The translations under genes and the position numbers were made by a program. Under the pieces are notes generated by a model that did no database searches, was not told the origin of the DNA, and saw only the letters and a program-made list of their open reading frames with translations. Shown one piece after another: positions 25,101 through 37,100 of a stretch of DNA of 64,000 bases (position 1 is its first letter; the number at the start of each line of letters is the position of its first letter). This DNA is from Linyphia triangularis (taxonomy: Eukaryota > Arthropoda > Arachnida > Araneae > Linyphiidae). The stretch covers positions 1 through 64,000 of the forward strand of contig CAXBTE010000056.1 in assembly GCA_963978545.1 (NCBI GenBank). The letters are read 5' to 3'.

Positions 25101-28100
25101 AATATATTTTTCTTTTAGTTCTGATAGTACCAATATATTCCTAACCTTAGGTAGACACCCACAAATTTTATTCTCTGAAAGAACTGGAATTTTACAAGAA
25201 AAGTCACTCTTTAAACTACTTATTTCAAAATTATAGAGGGAATGTTGCTTGGGACCCGTCTGCTTCCCCCCAAACAAACCGTGTAACATGATTTGTTTTG
25301 CTACAGGTGTCAAGTTCAATTTTTCGATTGCCCGTTGAGTAATGTAAGAATTTTCACTACCGCTGTCCAGAAGGCAGCGCAAAACCAGCTCTTTATTTTT
25401 ATGACTAATTTTAATCATAATTGTTTGTAAATATATATTGGATACTTCTGACTGATTAGAAAGCGTATTGCCTATAACTGTGATACTAGGATCAGATTCT
25501 ACTTTAATGTCTTCAACTTTAATGTCCTCTTTTTTGGGACACATTAAACTTTGATGGGATTTGTCATCGCAAAAACCGCATTTAATGAATTTATTTCGAC
25601 AAAATCGTGCCGAATGGTTCAATTTAAAACATTTAAAACAAGCTTTATTTTTTATAAGAATACTCTTCTTATCCTTTAAAGACATTTTCTGCGCCAAAAA
25701 ACAGTCAGAACTAAAGTGATTTTGTTTTGAACAAAATATACATTTAAATTTGGCTGGCCCCTCTTCCTTACCTGCATTAATCAAGACTGCATTTGTGGGC
25801 AAAGATGGCTCCTCATCCCTGCGGTTTGGTAAATTCTTCTGTGGCACTCCAAGTCCCGAGCGAGCAAGTATGATCATCTCCTCACTTTGCACCTCCGAGC
25901 GAAGGAAGGACATTAATCTTTCCAAAGAACGCACGCTTGCGTCAGCTGTTCCACTGGATGCCTCATCAATGGATCGACTCCTTTCCCAGGCACGCAGTAC
26001 CTGTTCCGGAAGGCAGGACTCCACCAGGGGTTCCAGAAAATCGGCAAACTTTTCTTTCGTGCGCCCCAAACTTTCCAAAGCAAGTAGCTTACTCTCAAGT
26101 AAGTCATACAGTTCAGATAGGTCGACTTTTCCTTTGCCGGATGCGTTTTTCATAACCAGGCTTAGAAGGTCCCGTACATAAATTTGAACGAGTAATTCAT
26201 CACGACCGAATCTATCCTTCAGTTGAACGATAACTTTTGAATAGTTTTCTCTCGTGGGCGGGTAGCTTTCTACCAGCCTCGCCGCTTTAGATTTTGGCAC
26301 TACACTTTGTAACAAATACTGGAATTTATCTTCATCCGGAATATTGTCATCGCTATGAATTTTGCTAAATTGCGACCAAAAGGCTAGAAAATCCTTCGGC
26401 TCACCTGTAAATCTTTTCAACTCCAAACGGGGTAACTTAAATTTACGTTTTTCTTCCATCGCGTTAGCACTTTTCGATGCGTCAATATTCATGTTAATTT
26501 TTAATTCCAGCTGTGTCGAGACCGCACAAAATCTGTCCCTGTAGGTTTCCGCTTTTGCAAAATCTTCATCGTAATTCGTCGCCAAATCTTCATCATTCAA
26601 GAGAGCTTGTGCAATGTTCTCCTGTACGGCTTCCAGGCGAGAAAATTTATCCAATAATTGTTTTTGCAAAAGACATAGTTGGTTTACCGTAGTTTCATCA
26701 TTTCGTAAAACCTCTTCAACATTATTGGCACACACCGTGAATGATTGTCTCAACGCTTTGCGTTTCGTGTTTTCTCCTTCCATAGTCAATCTTTAAATCG
26801 TTTTAAAGTCAAAAGTCGCGGACGCCACAAAAATATATGTAGGATCTCACTTGGATCCTTTTTCAGGTTCAAATTATGGAAGGTAACAAACGCCAGCACA
26901 CTTAAGAAACGAGAGCAAAACCCTTCACGTCTTTCTTTAATTACAAAAAGTTTAGAACTGGAACAAGAACATATATAAAATAACCGTTTTTACATTCTAA
27001 AAAAAAGATTATCGTCTGCACTTTTTCAGTTCGTAACAGAATTCAGAACAAGCCGAATAGTACAAAAGTCAATTCTTATAAGCAACTCCATGATGACGTA
27101 ACAGTAAGAAAAGGTTCAAATGTATAGTTTTAAACTGCCAAAACTTGAAATCCTTAAAAATCATGGTCAGTATTTATAACATTTCTGATTTTAGGGTCAT
27201 GCATAACATATTTAAAGAAAAAGTTGGAATATTTTACTTACCTTTAGAGAAAATGACTGTTGCGTTGGCGCAACAAAGGCGTAAAACCAAGTTAAAATCA
27301 ACGGTTTTCAAGAATTTCGTATTTCGTTAATGTTGAATACTCAACGACTGTATAAACCGTAGGCTATATTGTCAAGCTTTTTTTCAAAATTATAAACTTT
27401 TGGTACTATGTAAGAACATACATTTATTTAATATGTCTTGTTTTGTATGAAAACATTGACTACATTCTTGGTGTAAAGCCACTTCACAACCATTACAGCG
27501 ATATATAGTTTGACTGTGACAATGTTTACTGTGAAGTCTTTTATTGTCAAATGATCGTATAAGAAAATGTCCTTTTTGATTTTGTACTGCCAAAGAGTTA
27601 GTTTGCTTGGTCTACCAGCAGATGATCTAACAAAAACCATCATGTGATGCAAGGGTCCAAACTTTATAACCGAATCTTACAGGTTTTCCTTTTAGGAACA
27701 TTTTTGCAGAATGTTTTTCTCGATAAGGAATCATTTGTTCATCTATACTTAGGTCATGTGCAAATATTCCAAACTATTTAAATTTCTTATTCAACAAATT
27801 TATTAAGTCTTCACTTTGTACAATTTGTCATTTTTGTTAATATTGCTGTTATCTGCAAATTTTGTTTTATATTCATGTACTGAATACATGACATTGACTC
27901 CCTAACAAGCGGCACTGTTACATCTTTATCTTATGACCAATACATTTCTTCTTGTGGCAATGTATGGTTTCCAGTAAGAAGAAGCAAACCAATAAACATT
28001 TTTAGGTATGTCTCAGAAGCAAAAAAGTCAGAATGTTTATTTTGTTGAGCATATATATTAGTTTGATTAATAAGCAATGCATAAATTTCAGAGCCAAAAA

Positions 28101-31100
28101 ACTTATCGAAATTTCCTCACAACTTAAATTTTCTAACTCACTTTTCAGTTTTTAAACTTTTGATGTTTCTATTTTTTTTGGTTTTGATGCATAAATAGCA
28201 TCTATTTTCTTCCATTTCAAAGGCTCAATTTTTTCCCTCTTTGTCTTTGTACTATCCATATTTTTTTAGTCCGTATTTTTCCTATTTGAATGTAATTCAA
28301 CCTCACTAGAAATGTCATTTGGCAAAACATTTGAGTCACTTATTAATGTATCGTCCCATTCTTCATTGCATACATGTGATTAGTCAAGCAAAAAATTAGC
28401 TGAAATATTTTTCGTCATTTTACAGCATAATACACAAAAACATATATTAGCACACAAAATTCATCAGCCGCATTGGAACAAACAGCTTCATTTTGAGTGT
28501 AAGATTCGAATGTGGTAGGATAGTTTGAGACTTAGGATTTTTTTTTTCAGGCAAACATTTCTCTGTAATTTGGCAACTTTTGCAGTTCTTTCTTTCAGTT
28601 TCCTTTGGCACTAACTTTTTCTTTGAAAACAAATGCTTGTCACTAACATTTCTGTTAATAAGTACTAAGGGAGGGAGATTCTACAAGACCATAATACAGT
28701 ACCCAAGCAAAAAATTTCAAATTTCCACAGTTGAAAAAGCCAATTTTAAACAATTATATAAAAAAATGCTTTAACTTTTTAACAATTATTAATGGCTCTA
28801 GATAAAATATAATTTTTTTTTTATATATGATAAAATACCGATTAGATTGGTAATCTGGAGAAAAATTGGCCATTACATCGGAGGTTTGAGGAAATCTGAA
28901 CGCACATAAGATCCATGGCTATCTGATTTGCTAGCAAGTTCAATAAGATTGTAATGTAGATTTGTATCGATCTCAAGAATAATCGAAATTTTAATAAGAA
29001 AAGAGCGGAAATCCGAATTTCAGACAAAATTTATCATCATGCAACAACGTAATTCTCAGCGATAGCGTCCGCCATAATCACGGGAAAACGGCCATTTCAT
29101 CACCGTAAGGTTCAGCAAAATGTCCATCGCATATCAACGTAAATAATGCACATAGAAGCTATGATATTAAAGAAAAAATCTGAGGAAAAGTATTCATTCC
29201 ATCGGTGGTTTGGCGGAGTTTAAACGTGTGCAGATTTCGTGTTTGTCAGGAAATTCCATCGATCTTCGGCATGTTCGAAATTTCGGTCAAAAATCTTCGA
29301 ATAGAACCATGTTTAAAGAGAACATTTCTGAGGGAAGGAGAAACTACTTTCGATCCGCGAGATCAATGGGAAAATTGTGGAAAAACGCCGATATAAGAAG
29401 ACTTTTTCCGATACTGAAGAGGAGTGAAAATTTCTGAATTCAACCGGATATTCCAACATTAATACGAATTTCAAGCATAATCCACGATTTTCCCGAGATG
29501 CAAAAAATTCAAGTATATTTCCCAACTACTGGACACCCTGTAATAATAGTTAAATACAGAAAAAGTCCGATTATCTGGCATTCAAGATTCAATCCACTAG
29601 AATTTTTTAAAAATCAAATTGGTAAGAATACCTTTTTCGCAAAAAAAAAAAAAAAAAAAAAAAACCACGGTGATAAATTGCCAAATTTTATAAATTTTTT
29701 AATTTAGTTTGAGACTTTGAATTTGAATAGGATTTTTATTAGAAACATTTTAAGGGAATGAAGGACGAAAGCAGACTTTTCAATACGATTTCCGAAAAAA
29801 AATTGAATACATCTATTTTCAGAATTGACACAAGTTTTTCAGTGGATGATGGATAATTTTGATGCAATTCGCGGATTTCCGCAAATTCGCGGATGAATCA
29901 CATGTATGAAGACCACGTGACAAAGGCAACAGCATCGAAAACCGGTTTAACTATTCTTTAACCAAGTTAGTTCAGACTAAAACAAGTCATGAACTACAGA
30001 GGGAAACGAGCGCACTGGGCATTCTTTTTGTGAAAAAAGGAAGTCGATCGAATGGCCTTGACATGTCACTTGAAATAAATAAAACATTTTAGGGAATGAA
30101 GGAAAAGGCTGACTTTTCAAAACGATTTCTGAATATTTTTTAAAATATATCTAATCTAATTCCAAAATTTTAGCGGATAACGGGATTTTCAGCCGATGAT
30201 GAATTCGCGGATTTCCGCTAATTCACGTAAAAAAATTCGCGGATTTCCGCTAATTCGCGGAAGAATCACATGTATGTCATTGTCAGTAATTTTGCCAACT
30301 TCTCGTGTATTAACAACAATGTCCGTTTCATTGTCATCTAAATCATCAGTATCTGAATCAATGGTGTAAGAAGTATCCAGAGCTTCACTAAGCATAAGGT
30401 AGAGCTTTCGAGATATTTCAAATCCAAATGAAGCAGTTGTAATCACACGCGGGTGAGAAAAAAAGTTAAGGAAATGTTGACCCTCTTTTCCACAGACGAT
30501 GCGCGAGCGCAACACTAGTATTTCCAACATCGTAGCTCAAAGATGAATTCATAAAAAAAAAAAAAAAAATTATTTTCCTGTGATCTTCAAGTGAGCTATG
30601 GAGATATGAAATGCTGTGTCAAATAAAAATTATTTCCCTTTTTTTTTTTGGGGAATCAATTTAGCAATGTCAGTGTAGCTTAGCGGATTTTGGAAATGTT
30701 TAAGTCTTTACTACGAGAAAACAATGAGGCTTAGAATAATTTTTATTGTTTGAAATTAAAGTGTGTAACCTTACTAATGAACATAACCCTCCAAATATTA
30801 GCTTAAAATTGATTAAATATTTAATGTAGTTATGTTTTCCATGCGTTGTGTGAATGCAACGCCAGCGCTTAATAGGCATGAAACTAAGTAAAATCCTCTA
30901 TAACAAATTTGTAAAACTTATCAATACTGTGTTTCAGTATCCAAAATGCTTAAATAGTGATGTTAATTATAATATAAAATGAAGAAATTATTAAAAATCA
31001 AAAATTGTAATAAACAGATTTGAACAAAATTGAAATACCACTAAGAATATAATACGTCTGGCCAACATCTATTTATAATGATTTTTTTTTTTTTTTTTAA

Positions 31101-34100
31101 ATTAATTTGTTTGAAACCTAATACAACCATCTAAGTATTCTTTTAATAAGTATATATTGATTTCACTAAACAAATTTGCAGTAACCACCACTGACTTTCA
31201 TTTCTAGCTCACAAACATTAAAAAAACTCCTACAATTTAAAAAATAAAAATTTGAGAAAGTGATAATTTTTTTTTTCAATTTTAATAAAAATTATCATAT
31301 TATAACATGGAAATAGAGAATTTTTTAATATATAAGGCAATTTAAAGCAACATAATAATTCTTCTCCTATACTCTAGGTTGTAATAAATGTCATCTACTA
31401 ACCTCCATGATACCATTAAGGTACAGTCGGCCAAGATTGATATAACAGAAAGATCTTTCAAAGGAGGATTGGGCTCAGCCTGTGAATAACAAAATGAAAG
31501 CACATTGAGCATTTTGATGACAACATCAATGATTTTGATATCAATGGAAAGCAAACAATTGAAGTCTTTAAGTTACATTTCAGAAGTGACCCACAACAAT
31601 AATAATCTATCAATAAATAAAAAAAAATTTTTAAATAGGAGGCACAACAGTGCTGTAGGTATTCATGAAATAATAACTAGAAACAGTTTATGCAAGTTAA
31701 AAAAAGAGTTAGAAAAAGCATAAGTGAAGTAGAGTTTCTTTAGCAAAAATGCTAAAATCAGAAAGAAATATTTCAGTAAAATGGTGAAATTAATGGATTA
31801 CTTAAAGCTTTGGTTGACTTGCTGTAATTATAAAAAGTAATGGATCAGATGCTATGAAGAAACTATTATTAAAAAAAATAAAATATTTAAATCTAGATTA
31901 AGGATTGCATGAAATAATTGTTGTTATGCATGAGCAAAATTGCAGAACTATGTTCTGTGCAGATGATTATTGAACAAGACTATAGGATCACTGGAAAAGT
32001 TACACGTCTCTATAACAGCAAAAGTGGACTTACCAATGTATGTTACAGGGATTGCTGTGCGATTGTAATTTCCACTTTTTTTTTTACGAATCATAAATAC
32101 TGGTCTCGGGCAATGTAGATTTTTTTTATTTTTTTTTATGAACATGCTAGCAAAAAGTTTTTAAGAATTTTCTTGTACTAAAGATTCCTACAGCATCTTG
32201 CAAAAAATAGGAACCTGGCAGCAACATTGTATAAGAAATGAAAGTTTAGATAATTAATGACACTTCATCAGTGACTCATGTGGGCAATTAAATAATTAAT
32301 ATCTTGTATTCAAGAAAGCAATGGTATACATAAAAATATATTTTTAATAAACTTGATTCTGTGGCTAACCAGTCCTACAAAACCCCTTAACCCAAATATG
32401 TTCTTACTTCTTAAAAACCAAAATTTTTCTAATTTTTGTGTATTTTATTTTTAAGGTTCAAATAAGTACCATTATTTGAATGCAAAATAGATAACTGAAA
32501 AAAGTTATATAACTTTTAATTTAAAAAAATAATAATCTGAAATAGGTGAATAGGCTTGGCAATTAGGTTAACACCTTGATTTCCACATAATTTTTCACGA
32601 TTCCGGTTCTCGATTGTCAAGAGAAGCTAGCACTTAGTGTGGAAGATTGTTTTAAAAATTATCACAAAACAAAAATGAATTTCCTTCCATAAATTTTTCT
32701 TTTTGAATAAACTTTGTAAAATTTTGTATTTTCTGTTCATTTAAGCCAAACTTGATTTTTTAATCTCTTTCCCGATGCCATCTATTCATATTTACACTGT
32801 TATGCTACGAGTTTCCTTGTACAAATATGGCCAGTTATGAAGGGACGAGATAATTCATAGTAGGCATCCTGGGCAGGTAAACAACCCAAGAGATATCTCG
32901 TAGTTGGCAGTCCATGTGTTAATAAGTTACATATTGTAAAAGAAATTTTGATGGGTGACGTTAAATATTTAAGCAGAAAAGATACAGGTATCTGTCTATG
33001 ACAGGGGTTCCCAACCTTTTTGCACCTGCGTACCACTTGACTTTTTGCGAAATTTTGGCGTACCGCCAGACCTAAATATTTAAATAAACGTATAATATTT
33101 ACTCTTCTAAAAATGTTCAAAGACTTTTTGAATTAAATTCCTGAGAAAACTTCATATTTAATGGTTAGATATTTGTTTATTTATAACATGCTTATAATAA
33201 AGGAGAAATAAAAAGATTAAAATGGTATTAATTTACAGTTTTATTTATTACCCATAGGTCTAAAAACATACAAATAAAAAATTAGTACAAACTCAGCAAA
33301 AAATTAATCATCATACAAAATATACTTTTATAGTCTTTAGTGCAAAACTTGTTGCTGTATGCCTGTGATTAAAATATCAACATTAGGAGTAATGGAGCTT
33401 ATCTTCAATCTTAAGTCCTCTTCAACACTTATTTTGCTTCTATGTTTATTTTTTATGTACAAGAGTTCAGAAAATCCACTCTCACACAACCCAAGTAGTA
33501 GCATGACGTGATATATGACGTAATTTTTAGGGCATCTTTTCTCGAATGACGTTATTCAGTAAAAAATCACGTCAGTTCTGACGTCATCTAATAGTCATAC
33601 AAACTGACGTTTCTAAAATCACGTAAATTTTTTAGTCATCATACGACGCAAATATTTTTGGTCATTGAAATGACGTCTTTTTGTGCATATTAAATGACTC
33701 AAATATTTTTAGGTTACTTTATGACATCATTTTTTAGTCATCATATGACGCGAATTTAACTTTTATGTTTTTTATACGGACTCACGACAGAATACACACT
33801 TTTACTTGTGAAGCCTACTTTTTTTTTATAAACTTGTAGCTTGTATTACTTCGAGTATTTACTAGAACCAGAAGCCACAAAATAAATAAAAATGATAAGG
33901 GAATAACAGATAGGTGAGTAATCTTTATGTAAGTAATTGATTCGTATTTAGTGTTTTTTGGTAAAGAAAATCTTGTGTTAATAGCTTGAAATTATAAAGT
34001 GTAGTAGTGATTCTAAAGTGAATGTAAAATAATTCTATTCTGTGATTTGGTAGAAATAAAAAATGGAATGCATATTTGTAGTTTAATATAGTTTCAAGAA

Positions 34101-37100
34101 ACACATACAAGAAATTATTTTTAGTTGAGTTTCACTTATTATGCTCTTTTGTTTACTTTTCAATTATCATACATTGTAATGTTCATTTCTAGACATGGTT
34201 AGTTAAGTGTTAAAGCCTAGTGTGCTGATAATGTAAACAAACTGATTCTTCTTTAACATCCCAAACTTAATGTTGATATTTATCCGTAACTCTATCTCTA
34301 TTAGTAAATACATATGCAGTCGCTTCTTTCATAATTTATTCGAAATGATTTTGTTATGTTTTTTATCCTGGGCCTTAAGCCCAAGGGTATTGTTTCCGTT
34401 TGGGCATAAGTGTGGTCCGCATTATTCAAGGTATGGCAAAAAAAGGCTTCAAACAATGTTAGTCCAGGCCGGATGGAGGACATGGGATGAGCAGTTCTAT
34501 CTTTATAATTAATTTATTTTTTGCTTGTAATTTTTTGTATGCAAATGAGCCAAGAAGAGATGCTTTGGTACTCTTCGGTTAGCTGAATAGGTTAACAGTT
34601 TTAGCCAAATCCAAATGTGAACATGTTTAAAAGATGCGTAAATGTATCTCCAACCCTAAATGTTTACTGTTTGTTATAGAAATTATAAATGATTTAAAAG
34701 TTGTTAGTTTGTATAAGTTAGGTCTACAATTTGGCGGTTTTTATCTGGCTTACGGAATAGTACTGATGCTTAGTAAACTGTATGTTGTATGATGATCAGC
34801 CATTCTGATGCTAAATTATATTCGTTTTTGATTGTATGTTATATTCAAGTTCATACTTTCAATAATGGATGTTTTTTGGTTGGAATAATCAACTTCAAAG
34901 AATGCAATGTAATTTCAAAATATTATCATAAACAATTGTTTTCATGGAATGTATTTTTTTAATGCTGTTTTGATATGTATTATTAAAAAGGTTAATTATT
35001 GATGTTTTTAGGAAAACACTAAAAGTTATTATAATGGAGCAGAAGAAACTTAGTTTTTTAGAAGGTTATTAGGCCTTCGGTCCTGTTAGAAGTCGAAGAC
35101 TACACCTTAGTTTTTCTAATTCAGCAATGATCTTAAAATTTTTCACTAACCTATAAGAATAAAAAAACTTAAAATAAAAAGGTACTTGTTGGTATATGGT
35201 ATAAAATAGCTTTTTAAAAGTTTGTAATAATTTTATCATTAAAAGTTTATTTTTATTAAATAACAATAGCAGGCCTTGCAACAGATTTTAATTTAGTCCC
35301 TAGGAAAAAAAGGGACCATTCTTTTCTAAAAAAGGGACTTTTAGGGAACTAAATTTATAAAAGCACAGATGTTATTAATAGTTCCCATCACTTTCAAAAC
35401 TAAATATTATACACAATAATGTAAGTTTACAAGAAAATAAACATACACAATCTACATTTTAAAACTATTCTAAATTAGCTAGTTCTTTAGAAAACACTGT
35501 TACAGATCAATCTGTTTAAAAAATTGCTACAAATAAACAACTAATGTATATTTATGGCATAATGACGATATTTTCTTTTGAAATTAGCATCATTTTGTAT
35601 AATGAAATATGATATCCAAACCAAATGCTGCTACATCTATAATAGGATTAAAAATACACAAGGATACAAAAAATTACTAGAAAAAGATTTAATACGTTAT
35701 AATAGACAGTTAAATTAGATGGCACACATTACATAGTATTGCAATAAACTGATTTAAATTTGTTTGGGACTTTTTACAAAGAAATTTGTTATCATGCTTC
35801 TCTATTTTTCTATTTTGCGTTCTAAACCAACAACAGATTTTCTCTTTTCTTCACGACCATTGTAAGGTTTGGAAACTTTAAAAGTCCTTCTGTTGTTTTA
35901 AAGGTTTGTAGTTGAGCCCAATACCTCTAAACTTGTTTTTCATTTGCAAGTGTTTCCAAATTGAAAAGCACAACTTCATCCATTAATTTTTTTTCATGAT
36001 AAGGTACAGGCAAGCAAGAGGCCATAAGTTTGAAAGCTTTTGGCTTGTGATCTTGGTTGTCTAGGTTTAAACAATCAAATCTCTTTAACACTCTTGAAAA
36101 CATTACATTTTTCTCCAGAATGTATTTCCCTGCTGCAGTATAATGGCAACGAGTAAGTAAAATAAACTCTTCTTTTTCAGAGCTTGACAAGTGAGCAAGG
36201 AGGCTTGATAACTCATCTCCAATGATCATAAACTTGACAGGCAAAAGATTATCTGCATGGAATATATTTTCTGTCATCCCCCTTTTGAACGACTGAATGG
36301 CCTCTTTTTTTACATGACCGACCCATTATGCATACAACAAGGTTGTTAATATGCTCATGCAAAACATGAATTAAAGATTCATTTCTCTGATATAAACAGG
36401 TAAAACCTGTAAATAGTAAGGCACTTAAGCATATAAATTTCAATTCAGCCTTAATCGTGTTTTTCCTTAAAAGTGGGAGGATCCTCTTATAGGCATTTGT
36501 TTTTAATAAATTCCCCTGCTTTGTAGGTACGAACTTTAAGAAGTACTCAATCGCAGCATCCCAATGATCGAGCAATCACTGGGATGCTGGTTCAATTGTT
36601 AGCCATCTAGAGCTAACATGCTTAATGAAGTGCAAATTAGGCAGGTTTTTTTTGTGTCCAAAATGGTACAGAAGTCCTCCCACCTGGATGGCCAGTGGTT
36701 AAAAAACCTATGAATCATTATAATAAACTCAGAAGCATCTGAGCCCAGTTCTTCTAAACCTTTTTGATAAGCATTGTGGATCATGTGAATGTTGCAGAAG
36801 CCCAAATTAATGAGCCCCTTTCCTCTCGCTGATTTCACATCTACATTTAAAAGGAGGAACACCTTTTTATTTACTTTGGGCCAGTCACTGCCCAACATTT
36901 GCAATCTTGAAAGGGGCAATCCAGCATTATCCAATGCCCGAAGCAAACGTTCTTTAAGAGTATCCGCTGTCGCATGGCCCAAAAAAATTTCTCCAGATGG
37001 CAGGTCGACATAATGTTTCGATCTTCGGACCAAAATCTAACAGCTGTTTGCAATTCTTTTGCTTCAGCGTTGTTTGTGGTTTCGTCAAATAACTAAGTAT

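Larger units (their letters stand above)
21194..27103 (-). mobile_element. Complete BEL/Pao LTR retrotransposon
   Basis: A 5.9-kb element on the minus strand with two 266-bp LTRs that look identical base for base, a primer-binding site, a single 1767-codon gag-pol ORF and a polypurine tract. It is flanked by the 5-bp duplication GTAAG (21189-21193 and 27104-27108), the size usual for BEL/Pao. It lies in ERCC1 intron 6, in the same transcriptional orientation as ERCC1. Identical LTRs and an unbroken ORF mean a recent insertion. Confidence 0.97.

Noticed and set aside
23440..26181. Plus-strand ORFs of 60-143 codons across the BEL/Pao element
   Set aside because: They are antisense shadows of the 1767-codon polyprotein.
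30189..30530. 113-codon minus-strand ORF as a gene
   Set aside because: It overlaps short repeats, has no motif and lies in an ERCC1 intron.
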